From contig NZ_CP016953.1 in assembly GCF_001708305.1 (NCBI RefSeq), positions 1,879,501-1,943,500 on the forward strand: DNA of 64,000 nt, given 5' to 3'. This DNA is from Streptococcus himalayensis (GTDB lineage: Bacteria; Bacillota; Bacilli; Lactobacillales; Streptococcaceae). Positions 19,022-27,356 of the stretch are shown in pieces; positions within the stretch are counted from its first letter, which is position 1; the number at the start of each line of letters is the position of its first letter. Under the pieces are notes generated by a model that worked only from the letters and a program-made list of their open reading frames with translations, had not been told where the DNA came from and ran no database searches. The translations under genes and the position numbers were made by a program.

Positions 19022-19050
19022 ATTCTACCACTATATTTTATAATTATCAA
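19022..19050 (-). promoter_or_regulatory. Promoter and candidate operator of the lanthipeptide-like operon
   Basis: Minus-strand TTGATA (19050-19045), 17 bp, TAGAAT (19027-19022). The promoter is bracketed by an inverted repeat, GTTTGAT at 19012-19018 and ATCAAAC at 19046-19052, a plausible site for the ArsR-type regulator. Confidence 0.55.
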
Positions 19051-19059
19051 ACGTTAATT

Positions 19060-19258
19060 TATATATTCATGAAACATTTTTAAAAATGATTAGGATAAAA
19101 TTCTTATACGATGAGTAAGGACATAAACTTTTACCTCCTCATTACTCATCTGAGTACAATCCCATTGAGACAATATGGATTCAGATCAAAAAAGCACCTC
19201 AAAAAAGTATTGCCAAATTACGATACTTTTCTTGAAGCACTTTTGTCCTACTTTAGTT
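19060..19258. other. Right edge of the AT-rich island
   Basis: A plus-strand frame opens at ATG 19111 (MSKDINFYLLITHL...) but runs into the truncated lipoprotein gene read backwards; its first 50 codons may be a fragment of an unrecognised gene. No ribosome site of note. Composition returns to host-like values near here. Confidence 0.35.
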
Positions 19259-19636
19259 TCAGTCAACTATATTTGGATAAGTTCCCATCTTTTTTCCACC
19301 TACATAGAGATCAATATCAGATCCAATCAGTAAATCCTTATCGGATAGATTTGTCACATTGTAGGATACTTTCAAAACCTTCTCTGGATGACTTTGATCA
19401 AATTGATTGCGTTCCTCACTCCACTCAACCCCAGTGATGGTGTACTCTGCTTGCCCGTCAAAAGTAATTTTGTCTCCAATACCGTATTTTCCCTGGGCGT
19501 TTGCTTGAGAAGATGTTTGAGCCGTTGACTCTTCTGATGAGGTAGCTTTTGGGGACTCGATTTTGCTTCCGCAAGCAGTTAGGCTAAGCAAAATCCCAGC
19601 AGACCATAAAACAAGCAATGATGTTGATTTTTTCAC
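19259..19636 (-). CDS. Lipoprotein, DUF4352-like, probably 3'-truncated
   Basis: A 125-aa lipoprotein starting at GTG 19636, eight nt after AAGGAG; the longer ATG frame lacks a site. It has a basic start, a hydrophobic segment and lipobox LTAC with Cys near residue 22, a Ser/Thr/Gln-rich linker, then a beta-type domain: GDKITFDGQAEYTITGVEW and LKVSYNVTNLSDKDLL. DUF4352-like domains normally run on for some 30-40 residues beyond KMGTYPN, so the stop here, at the island edge, suggests the 3' end was lost when the island entered. Confidence 0.65.
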   Translation of the reverse strand: MKKSTSLLVLWSAGILLSLTACGSKIESPKATSSEESTAQTSSQANAQGKYGIGDKITFDGQAEYTITGVEWSEERNQFDQSHPEKVLKVSYNVTNLSDKDLLIGSDIDLYVGGKKMGTYPNIVD

Positions 19637-19816
19637 ACTAAAATCTCCTTTTTTATTTCCGTATACCACACTTGCAAAAAAATATTTATTAAACTAGAAA
19701 GGTAAGAATTTTTACCCCCATATTTTGTCTAGGTTTTTAGTTTCTCCAAGTAAAAAGGCAGAAATTTTAGATGATTTGTGGTAAAATAAAACAAATATTA
19801 GAAAAAGGTATTCGAT

Positions 19817-21295
19817 ATGTCCGCAAAAGTGATTGTAACTATCTTTGGTGCAAGTGGTGATTTAGCGCAACGTAAACTCTACCCCTCACTCTTTCGTCTT
19901 TATAAATCCGGCAATCTCTCTGAGCATTTTGCCGTCATCGGAACAGCCCGTCGCCCTTGGAGCAAGGAATATTTTGAATCCGTCGTCGTGGAGTCTATCT
20001 CTGATTTGGCAGATAGCCACGAACAAGCCCAAGAATTTGCTAGTCATTTCTATTACCAAAGCCACGATGTAGCTGACACTGAACACTACATCAAGCTCAA
20101 AAAATTGCAAGAAGAGCTCAATGAACGTTACCAAGCTGAGCACAATAAACTCTTCTTTCTCTCGATGGCTCCTCAATTTTTTGGCACCATTGCCAAGCAC
20201 CTCAAATCTGAAAACATCGTTGATGGCAAGGGCTTTGAACGCTTGATTGTGGAAAAACCTTTTGGAACAGACCTCGCAACCGCTAGCCAACTCAATGAGG
20301 AACTGCTTGCTGCCTTTGATGAAGAACAAATTTTCCGCATTGACCACTACCTCGGCAAAGAAATGATTCAAAGTATCTTTGCCCTGCGCTTTGCTAACCT
20401 CCTCTTTGAAAATATCTGGAATAAAGACTATATTGACAATGTGCAGATTACCTTTGCAGAAAAATTAGGGGTCGAAGAGCGTGGTGGCTACTATGATACC
20501 TCCGGTGGAGCCTTGCGTGATATGGTCCAAAACCATACACTTCAACTGCTTTCACTCCTTGCTATGGACAAGCCAAGTACCTTTAGTAAAGAAGATATTC
20601 GCCAAGAAAAAATCAAGGTCTTCCAACAGCTCCGCAAACCAAGCCAGAAAGAGCTTCAAACACTCTTCATTCGCGGTCAATACAAGTCTGGAACTGTGAA
20701 TGGGAAAAAATATATTTCCTATCGAAGCGAGCCAAATGTCACTCCCGAGTCCATGACAGAGACCTTTGCTGCGGGAACTTTCTTTGTAGATAGCCCGCGC
20801 TTTCAAGATGTTCCCTTTTTCTTTCGCACCGGCAAACGCTTGACGGACAAGGGAACTCTCGTTAATATCACCTTCAAGCAAATGGAGTCCATCTTTGGTG
20901 TTCCCCTTACTCCTAATGTCCTGACTATTTTTATTCAACCAACGGAAGGATTCTCCCTCAGTATCAACGGCAAGGAAGTAGGAGAGAAATTCCAACTTGC
21001 AGGAAATACCTTAGATTATCGTACCAATGCAACTGCATCTGGAGCCTCTCCTGATCCGTATGAAAAATTGATTTACGATGTTCTCCACAATGACTCGACC
21101 AATTTCAGTCATTGGGAAGAAGTCCGTGCTAGCTGGGAATTGATTGATCAAATCGAAGATACTTGGGCAAATAACCAGGCTCCCCTTCACTTCTATCAAG
21201 CAGGAAGCATGGGCCCAGAAGCAAGCTTCGAGCTTCTGCAACAGCAAGGAACAAGCTGGATTTGGCAACCACAAGCAAACAATGACGAACAGTAG
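19817..21295 (+). CDS. zwf: Glucose-6-phosphate 1-dehydrogenase
   Basis: A 492-aa G6PD. The NADP site is GASGDLAQRKLYPSLF at residues 10-25, the lysine-containing motif EKPFGTD lies near 149 and the active-site motif RIDHYLGKEMIQ near 174. It catalyses the first step of the oxidative pentose phosphate route, supplying NADPH and pentose. Single gene with its own terminator at 21325; full family length. Confidence 0.97.
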   Translation: MSAKVIVTIFGASGDLAQRKLYPSLFRLYKSGNLSEHFAVIGTARRPWSKEYFESVVVESISDLADSHEQAQEFASHFYYQSHDVADTEHYIKLKKLQEELNERYQAEHNKLFFLSMAPQFFGTIAKHLKSENIVDGKGFERLIVEKPFGTDLATASQLNEELLAAFDEEQIFRIDHYLGKEMIQSIFALRFANLLFENIWNKDYIDNVQITFAEKLGVEERGGYYDTSGGALRDMVQNHTLQLLSLLAMDKPSTFSKEDIRQEKIKVFQQLRKPSQKELQTLFIRGQYKSGTVNGKKYISYRSEPNVTPESMTETFAAGTFFVDSPRFQDVPFFFRTGKRLTDKGTLVNITFKQMESIFGVPLTPNVLTIFIQPTEGFSLSINGKEVGEKFQLAGNTLDYRTNATASGASPDPYEKLIYDVLHNDSTNFSHWEEVRASWELIDQIEDTWANNQAPLHFYQAGSMGPEASFELLQQQGTSWIWQPQANNDEQ

Positions 21296-21324
21296 ATTTG
21301 TCAAAATACCATTTATCACAAAAA

Positions 21325-21359
21325 GGATTTAGCCATCATTTAGAGGCTAAATCCTTTTT
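21325..21359 (+). terminator. zwf intrinsic terminator
   Basis: Stem GGATTTAGCC (21325-21334) with GGCTAAATCC (21345-21354), 10-nt loop, then T5. Confidence 0.88.
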
Positions 21360-21361
21360 AT

Positions 21362-21602
21362 CATTTCCTTCCTACAGCCAGAAATCTTGCCGGATACCCA
21401 ATGAAAATCAACATGAAAACCTACATGCACACCATCACAAGGTCTTTAAAACACAATGAATGTGTAATCGTTTCACAAACGCAACTTTCAAAGATACTGA
21501 TTTTTCAACACCTTTGGTCCTATAGATAAAATGGTTATTTTGAGATTTAATGAATAGGGCCAACTCCTCATAGATACGAGGTCGATTTTGTTCATGGGAT
21601 AG
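21362..21602. other. Intergenic region between converging zwf and pht genes
   Basis: No gene seen. 21420-21515 weakly resembles 1265-1345 (see that region). The rest is featureless to the eye. Confidence 0.35.
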
Positions 21603-21626
21603 AAAAAACACCCTGACTAGGGCGTT
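21603..21626 (-). terminator. Terminator of the zinc-acquisition operon
   Basis: Minus-strand stem AACGCCCT / AGGGTGTT with loop AGTC and a T run, directly after the histidine-triad gene. Confidence 0.75.
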
Positions 21627-21632
21627 TTCCTT

Positions 21633-24599
21633 TTAGGAAATATCTTCCAATGTCGCAAGTGAAACAATGTGGGTTACGCCTGACTTATCTGTCAAGGATA
21701 CACTACCATTTTCTGGATGGTAACTAAATGTTTCGATGCTGACTTTGTATTTTAAGGCGATCGCGACTAATTTATCCTCAAAATCATCCAAACTCATGCC
21801 AAATTCCTTGGCTAAGTTAGTCCGTGCAATTTCTTCTTCGTCTGGCTCTTCCTCTGCTGGTTCGACTGGTGTTGGCTCCGCTGGCACTGTTGGTGTTGGA
21901 GTTGCTGGAACTTCTGCTTTTTCTTTTCCTTCATCAGTCGCCTTGCCATGGTCGCTGGCACTGCCAAATCCGTCATCAGAGACTGGTCGGTCTTCTGGAT
22001 GAGTGACATAGTATTTGACCGTTGCGAAGAATTGTTCCAAGGTGTATCCTGCTGGTGCATGATACAAACCTTCATCAAACCAAGAAAGAGAGATATTGTG
22101 ATAGTGATCATAATGTGGAATAATCATCTGCCCATCTCTAAAGTCTACAACATAAGCTGAGTTATAAGGCATTGCCTCAACTGGGACAAGTTTGGCTGCT
22201 GCGACACGATTGTAGATGTCAATTGCTTTTTCACCAGTGCTTGGAGCTGTAGGTGCTTCTTTCTTATCTGCAAGACCAGCTTCTGCCACATAGCGACGTG
22301 CTTCTTCTTGTTCTTTTTTAGACAAATCTTTCTTTGGAATATAATGGCTATGACTCATGTGAGGAACCAAGTAGCCATCTCCAAGGTCTTCAACAATGTC
22401 CTTGGCATCAAAGATATAGCCGTCTGATGTTGTATAACGACCTTGCGCCTTGGCAGCAGCAATTTCCTCAGGTGTATAGACAATCTGTGAATTTGGCTTG
22501 CCTTCTCGCTCTGGGTGGCTAGGTGCCTCTGTTGGCTTACTTTCTGGAATGTTCGGTGTTTCTTCCTTGCTCTCCTCTACAGAACCCCAACCATATTGCG
22601 AATATGGACGTTCCTCTGGATGGGCAAGATAGTATTTAATGGTTGCAAACAAGTCTTCCAAGCTATAGCCACTCGGTGCTTTAAAGGATTCTGAATCATT
22701 GAACCAAGAAACGGATAGATTATGGTAATGATCCCGGTGAGGAATGATAATCTTGCCCTTCTTAATGTCAGACACATAGCCTGAATTATACGGCAAGCGT
22801 TCAAACGGAATCACTTTCTTAGGGGTCACTCGTTCAAAGACTGCCTCTGCACTTTCCTTGCTGGCATCAAAATAGGATACATCATCTGCAGCAGGAGCTT
22901 TCAACCCTTTTGCTTCACAAAAGGCTTTGGCTTCTGCTAATTCTGCTTCTGAAAGAGACTCTTTATCTACCCAATGTGTGTAATTGTCTCTGAAAATCAG
23001 ATAAGACTCGCCCTCATCACTGATGATGTCTTCTGCCTTAAAGATATAGCCATCTTCAGCAGAGGTATAGCGGCCTTCTGCTCGTGCTGCGGCCAATTCT
23101 TCCTGCGAATACATACTTTTCTTCTGCGTTTTTTCAGCCTTAGGGGCTTCCTCCTGCTTCGGATCCTGAGGAAGTACTGGCTGACTTTCTGGCTCTTTAG
23201 GAACCTCAACTGATGGCTTATCTTCAGGTTTGTAGCTTGGCTCAATTGGATTTGCTGGAGTTGGAACAGTTTCGACTGGTTTACTTGGCTCAACAGGCTG
23301 TGTTGGCGTAGTTGGCACTGCACTTGGCTTGTTAATTGGTCTTACTGGATTGCTTGGTTTCGCTGGAACAGTCGGCTCGCTTGGTGTTGCGTCTGGTTTT
23401 ATCGCTTTTCCAATCTCAATCATCCGAGCAATTTTCTCCTCTAACGGAGACATTTGTGCATACGGAATGAAGTGGAAATGATCACCGTGAGGTACCGCCA
23501 CTCCTCGTGACGTACGACTGGTGATTTGTGCGGGGTCAAAGACCAGGCCATCTGTCTCCACATGACGTTCACTAAGCGGTGTCCGATACAATTCCTGCAA
23601 AAGTTGGAAAAGACTGCGCTCTTGATTGGCATGCGGAATGATATTTGGACTAGTAGCAACTCCTAAATTCGGAGCATGGCCAATCACTTCTGGCTGGCTA
23701 ACTGCTGGGCGCTCAACAGACCCTGCAGTTTCTGAACGATGCGTTTGTGAACCACCTGCATTTACTGGTGCACTCACACCAGTACTTGCTGCATTTGTCG
23801 GTGTACTTGCACCTGCTTGAGCATAAGACGGAGCAGAAGCTCCTCCTCCTTTTTTACTATTCCAATAACTCTGAGCTGCAGCCAACTCGCCTGGTGATAA
23901 ATCACTCTTAGGAATGTAGTGGAAATGATTTCCATGAGGAACGATAAAGGCATCTCCAGTGTCCTCAATCACATCGGTTGGGCTAAAGACATAGCCGTCA
24001 TCTGTGGTGTAGCGACCTTGTGCCTTTGCGGCCTTCACTGCAGGTGAGGATGTAGCAGTTCCCTTGCGACCTTCACTACCTCCACTAGCACTGGCTGCCT
24101 TGCTTTCTAAATGCTCCTCCCGCTGGCGAGCAATTTCTTCCTTGGTCCGTACATTGGTTCGTTGAGCAGGATTTTTTAGGTAAAGATAGTAGGTACCGTT
24201 GACCTTGATGATATAGCCGTCTTTTACTTCGTTGACAATATCTGACTCCTGAAGCTGATAATTCGGATCTTTCATTATCAAGTCTTCGCTGATAATGGCG
24301 TCAAAAGGGACTTTCCCATTGTAATAATGGTAATGATCCCCATGTGCCGTTACATAGCCTTTATCGGTGATTTTCACGACAATTTGTTCAGCCTTGATAT
24401 TTTCCTTAGCATTGATTTGCTCGGGCGTTAGATTTTCAGCCTTCTTAGAACTACTGTCAGTTTTTTTATCCTTTTGGTCAATATAGGCTACACGATGGTT
24501 CTCCTTGCTTTCACTTGCCTGATGGCGACCTAGCTCATAGCTACACAAACTAAGCGCAAGAACGGCAACACTTCCTATGATATACTGTTTCTTTTTCAT
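21633..24599 (-). CDS. Streptococcal histidine triad (Pht/HtpS) surface protein
   Basis: A 988-aa secreted protein with an N-terminal signal helix (about 8-22, with a Cys at 19). Six HxxHxH zinc triads are visible in order: HGDHYH, HGNHFH, HGDHFH, HRDHYH, HMSHSH, HYDHYH. A further repeat unit between the third and fourth reads RDNYTHW and has lost the triad. Pro/Glu-rich spacers separate the repeats. Pht proteins bind zinc at the cell surface, pass it to AdcAII and bind factor H in pneumococcus. The gene overlaps the zinc-binding lipoprotein gene by 4 bp (ATGA) and is co-controlled with it by AdcR-type sites. Confidence 0.92.
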   Translation of the reverse strand: MKKKQYIIGSVAVLALSLCSYELGRHQASESKENHRVAYIDQKDKKTDSSSKKAENLTPEQINAKENIKAEQIVVKITDKGYVTAHGDHYHYYNGKVPFDAIISEDLIMKDPNYQLQESDIVNEVKDGYIIKVNGTYYLYLKNPAQRTNVRTKEEIARQREEHLESKAASASGGSEGRKGTATSSPAVKAAKAQGRYTTDDGYVFSPTDVIEDTGDAFIVPHGNHFHYIPKSDLSPGELAAAQSYWNSKKGGGASAPSYAQAGASTPTNAASTGVSAPVNAGGSQTHRSETAGSVERPAVSQPEVIGHAPNLGVATSPNIIPHANQERSLFQLLQELYRTPLSERHVETDGLVFDPAQITSRTSRGVAVPHGDHFHFIPYAQMSPLEEKIARMIEIGKAIKPDATPSEPTVPAKPSNPVRPINKPSAVPTTPTQPVEPSKPVETVPTPANPIEPSYKPEDKPSVEVPKEPESQPVLPQDPKQEEAPKAEKTQKKSMYSQEELAAARAEGRYTSAEDGYIFKAEDIISDEGESYLIFRDNYTHWVDKESLSEAELAEAKAFCEAKGLKAPAADDVSYFDASKESAEAVFERVTPKKVIPFERLPYNSGYVSDIKKGKIIIPHRDHYHNLSVSWFNDSESFKAPSGYSLEDLFATIKYYLAHPEERPYSQYGWGSVEESKEETPNIPESKPTEAPSHPEREGKPNSQIVYTPEEIAAAKAQGRYTTSDGYIFDAKDIVEDLGDGYLVPHMSHSHYIPKKDLSKKEQEEARRYVAEAGLADKKEAPTAPSTGEKAIDIYNRVAAAKLVPVEAMPYNSAYVVDFRDGQMIIPHYDHYHNISLSWFDEGLYHAPAGYTLEQFFATVKYYVTHPEDRPVSDDGFGSASDHGKATDEGKEKAEVPATPTPTVPAEPTPVEPAEEEPDEEEIARTNLAKEFGMSLDDFEDKLVAIALKYKVSIETFSYHPENGSVSLTDKSGVTHIVSLATLEDIS

Positions 24600-25519
24600 T
24601 TATTTAATTCCTTTGCTAATCTCTCTAAATTTTCTTCTAAATTTTCTAGGTAAGAAGCATCATTTCCTGGGTCAGCCTCTAAAGGGTTCAAGGTTTTCAA
24701 ATCTACACCGGTTGATTTGACCAAGGTTTCTGCCACTTTTGACGATGCATTGCTTTCAACAAAAATCGTCTGTACCTTGTAGCGTTTGACAAATTCCTCA
24801 ATCTCTGCCAACTGACGTGGACTTGGTTCTTGTTCAGGAGAAATCCCTGCAATTCCCAGCTGTTCTAAACCAAAACGCTTGGCCAAATAAGAAAAGGCGG
24901 TATGCTGGGTGACAAAGGTTTTCTGAGACACTTTCTCAAAAATCGGTTGGTATTTCTTGGTTAAAGCCTGAGCATCCTGACTCAGCTTGTCGGCATTTTT
25001 CTTGTAAACATCCTGATGATCAGGATCAACCTTTGACAACTCCTGTGCAATAATGTGAGCTTCTTCTGCTACCTTTTCAGGATCTAGCCAGGTATGGGGA
25101 TCATAGAGCGTCTTTTCATCAACTCCTTCTCCTGCCTCCATATCCTCAAGTCCAGCGACCTTATCTAAACTCATCCCTTGCGAAGCTTCAATAACCTTCA
25201 CCGTTGATTTCTGAAGACTAGGATCGAGCGACCCCGCCCAAGACTCCAAGGTCCGTGAGTGATAAACAAAAACATCTGCATCATAGATAGCAGCCACATC
25301 ATTAGCAGAAGGCTCAAAGGAATGAATACCGCTGCTCGATTGAATCATGCGAACATCATTGATTTCCCCTGCGATTTCTTGAACCATTGAATAAATCGGA
25401 TAAAAACTAGTGACAATCTTCATCCCTGAGTCTTTTTTGCCAGTCTCTTGGCTACATCCCATGAGGCCTATAGCCGTCATCAGACCCACCAAAGCCAAAA
25501 CCATCGTCCTTTTTTTCAT
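24596..25519 (-). CDS. lmb: Zinc-binding lipoprotein AdcAII/Lmb
   Basis: A 307-aa cluster A-I (ZnuA-like) binding protein. ATG 25519 is preceded by AAAGGAG; the lipobox GLMGC puts the lipid-bearing Cys at about residue 22. Metal-binding histidine motifs are IHSFEPSANDVAA, PHTWLDPEKV and QHTAFSYLAKRFGL, with a late acidic ligand. There is no His-rich loop, as expected for AdcAII rather than AdcA. It hands zinc to an AdcCB permease located elsewhere; Lmb is also reported to bind laminin. Confidence 0.92.
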   Translation of the reverse strand: MKKRTMVLALVGLMTAIGLMGCSQETGKKDSGMKIVTSFYPIYSMVQEIAGEINDVRMIQSSSGIHSFEPSANDVAAIYDADVFVYHSRTLESWAGSLDPSLQKSTVKVIEASQGMSLDKVAGLEDMEAGEGVDEKTLYDPHTWLDPEKVAEEAHIIAQELSKVDPDHQDVYKKNADKLSQDAQALTKKYQPIFEKVSQKTFVTQHTAFSYLAKRFGLEQLGIAGISPEQEPSPRQLAEIEEFVKRYKVQTIFVESNASSKVAETLVKSTGVDLKTLNPLEADPGNDASYLENLEENLERLAKELNK

Positions 25520-25540
25520 AGAAACTCCTTTACTCATTAT

Positions 25541-25612
25541 AAACTGGTTAACAATAAAGTTAAAAATAAAAAGATTCACGTTGCTTTGTTAACCAGTTTC
25601 TTAACTAGTTAA
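25541..25612 (-). promoter_or_regulatory. AdcR-type zinc operator cluster
   Basis: A perfect TTAACTAGTTAA is at 25601-25612, and near matches lie at 25589-25600 (TTAACCAGTTTC) and, inverted, at 25541-25551 (AAACTGGTTAA). AdcR sites follow TTAACnnGTTAA. Three sites before lmb-pht fit tight repression by zinc. Confidence 0.85.
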
Positions 25613-25740
25613 TAATATATCACGTCCTCCAAATCTTGTCAAGAATTTTTTTGAAAAAGAGAAAAAAGAGGGAGGGAGACAAACCAGGATGAGCGCGATG
25701 TGCTTACTCAAAAAAATATCCATTCCGTAAGATTACGTAT
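25613..25740. other. Intergenic, no gene seen
   Basis: Region between lmb and the repeat A copy; contains a purine-rich run near 25650-25675 and nothing else recognised. Confidence 0.3.
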
Positions 25741-25957
25741 AAAAAATCGATATTTCGTAGAAATCGATTTATCTCACTTTTTTATTTCTAGGTTCGGGCT
25801 AAACCAATCCACTGGATTAGTTTACTCTCACCTCCCCCCAAGGTTGACGCGATTTGTAGAATGTTGATTGAGCAACGTTTTGCAAATCCGACAACTACTG
25901 CGTCAAACTGTTCAATCTATAAAGGAATTGAGGCTGGACACTTTTGTCTCAGCCTCC
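25741..25957 (+). repeat. Intergenic repeat family A, copy 2
   Basis: Inverted relative to 7473-7645, with long matching blocks (GACAACTACTGCG, GTAGAATGTTGATT, ATTTCGTAGAAATCGATTT, ACTTTTGTCTCAG). It carries an extra stretch of about 60 bp (around 25777-25840) absent from copy 1. Its end may form the 3' hairpin (GAGGCTG/CAGCCTC) behind trmD. Confidence 0.72.
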
Positions 25958-26032
25958 CTGTTTCGTTGGATGGATTTACCAGTAATCTGACATTTCCCAG
26001 ATAAGTTTACAAATGATCAATAAAAGCTAGTT

Positions 26033-26758
26033 TTACTGACCTGACTGCTGCCGAATTTCTTCTAACATTTTACCTTCTTCATCAGACAACTCATACTGCT
26101 CTAATAAATCAGGTCTGCGTTCATAGGTTTTCTTCAAGCTCTCATACAGACGCCACTTGCGGATATTTTCATGATGACCGCTCATGAGAACATCTGGTAC
26201 TAGCATCCCCCTAAAATCATAGGGACGCGTATATTGAGGGTATTCCAACAAACCAGACGAAAAACTATCATCTGTATGGCTGGCTTCCTTACCAATCACT
26301 TCTGGAATTAAGCGAACAGTCGCATCGACCATAGTCATCGCAGCAAGTTCCCCTCCTGTAAGGACATAATCCCCTAATGAAATCTCGTCTGTCACCAAGG
26401 TCTTAATGCGCTCATCATACCCCTCATAATGACCGCAGATGAAAATCAAATGGTCTTCTTGAGCTAGTTCTTCCGCATAAACTTGATCAAACCGCTTACC
26501 AGCAGGATCTAGCAAGATGACGCGAGGAGAGGTCTTTTCAATCTGATCATAGGCATCAAAAATCGGCTGAGCCCGCAACAACATTCCCTGACCACCCCCG
26601 TAAGGTTCATCATCTACATGGCGAGACTTTTCAGCATTTTCTCTAAAATTATGGTAGGTAATCTCAAGCAAGCCTTTTTCCTGAGCCTTACCAACAATCG
26701 AATGCTCCAAGGGTGCAAACATCTCTGGAAAGAGGGTCAAAATATCAATCTTCATCAT
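26033..26758 (-). CDS. trmD: tRNA (guanine-N1)-methyltransferase TrmD
   Basis: A 241-aa SPOUT methyltransferase that makes m1G37 in tRNA. The knot region [11 protein letters not shown] and the motif [12 protein letters not shown] are present, with the conserved start [11 protein letters not shown]. It overlaps rimM by 14 bp; the initiator could be either Met of the MM pair. Confidence 0.97.
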   Translation of the reverse strand: MMKIDILTLFPEMFAPLEHSIVGKAQEKGLLEITYHNFRENAEKSRHVDDEPYGGGQGMLLRAQPIFDAYDQIEKTSPRVILLDPAGKRFDQVYAEELAQEDHLIFICGHYEGYDERIKTLVTDEISLGDYVLTGGELAAMTMVDATVRLIPEVIGKEASHTDDSFSSGLLEYPQYTRPYDFRGMLVPDVLMSGHHENIRKWRLYESLKKTYERRPDLLEQYELSDEEGKMLEEIRQQSGQ

Positions 26759-27263
26759 CTAATCCTTCTGGAATCTCTACTTGGACACGACCATTTGCCA
26801 CATCTACTTCCAGGACCACAGGCGGAATATAGGGAAGAAGAAGATCGCGCTTGCCTTTCCGCTTGACTACCCACACATCATTTGCCCCTGGCTGTAAAAT
26901 TTCCTTAATCGTCCCAAGCAACTGCTCACCTTCATAAACTTCAAGGCCAATAATTTCATGGTAGTAAAATTCACCGTCCTCCAAGTCCGTCAAGTCCTCT
27001 TCTGCTACTTTGAGGGTAAAATCACGGTATTTTTCAATATCATTGATATGGTACATCCCTTTAAACTTGATAATGTCAAAGTTTTTCGCCTTCCGGTGGC
27101 TAGCAATTTCTACATTCATGACAAATTGGTCTTTAGTGTCAAATAAGGCTAGCTGATTGCCTTTTTTAAATCGCTCTTCTGCAAAATCCGTCACAGACAA
27201 GACCCTCATTTCCCCCTGAAGTCCTTGAGTATTGACGATTTTTCCAACATTAAAATAATTCAT
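26745..27263 (-). CDS. rimM: 16S rRNA processing protein RimM
   Basis: A 172-aa two-domain protein: RimM N-domain ([16 protein letters not shown]) and PRC-barrel ([18 protein letters not shown], then [11 protein letters not shown]). It binds S19 and assists 30S head maturation, placed with trmD as usual. Confidence 0.96.
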   Translation of the reverse strand: MNYFNVGKIVNTQGLQGEMRVLSVTDFAEERFKKGNQLALFDTKDQFVMNVEIASHRKAKNFDIIKFKGMYHINDIEKYRDFTLKVAEEDLTDLEDGEFYYHEIIGLEVYEGEQLLGTIKEILQPGANDVWVVKRKGKRDLLLPYIPPVVLEVDVANGRVQVEIPEGLDDED

Positions 27264-27327
27264 GTGCTCTCCTATCCTGTATACTATGCCCTATTTTATC
27301 ATGTTTCATGTATTTTCTCAAGTAAGC

Positions 27328-27350
27328 AAAAAAGCCACCCAAAGGCGACT
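27328..27350 (-). terminator. Terminator of the rpsP-khpA operon, displaced by an IS
   Basis: Minus-strand stem GTCGCC / GGTGGC with TTTG loop and T6. It would lie a few bases after the khpA stop but is now separated from it by the 1.4-kb ISL3 insertion. Confidence 0.65.
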
Positions 27351-27356
27351 TTCTTA

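Noticed and set aside
19111..19437. Plus-strand 108-codon ORF as a gene
   Set aside because: Its second half is the antisense of a lipoprotein with clear lipobox and ribosome site; at most the first 50 codons could be a gene fragment.
21812..22160. Several ORFs overlapping the pht gene
   Set aside because: Pro/Glu-rich repeat coding sequence gives long antisense and shifted frames; none has a start site or recognisable domain.
25921..25965. GAGGCTG...CAGCCTC hairpin as the trmD terminator
   Set aside because: No U tract follows on the minus strand and the hairpin is part of repeat family A, so it is not listed as a terminator.
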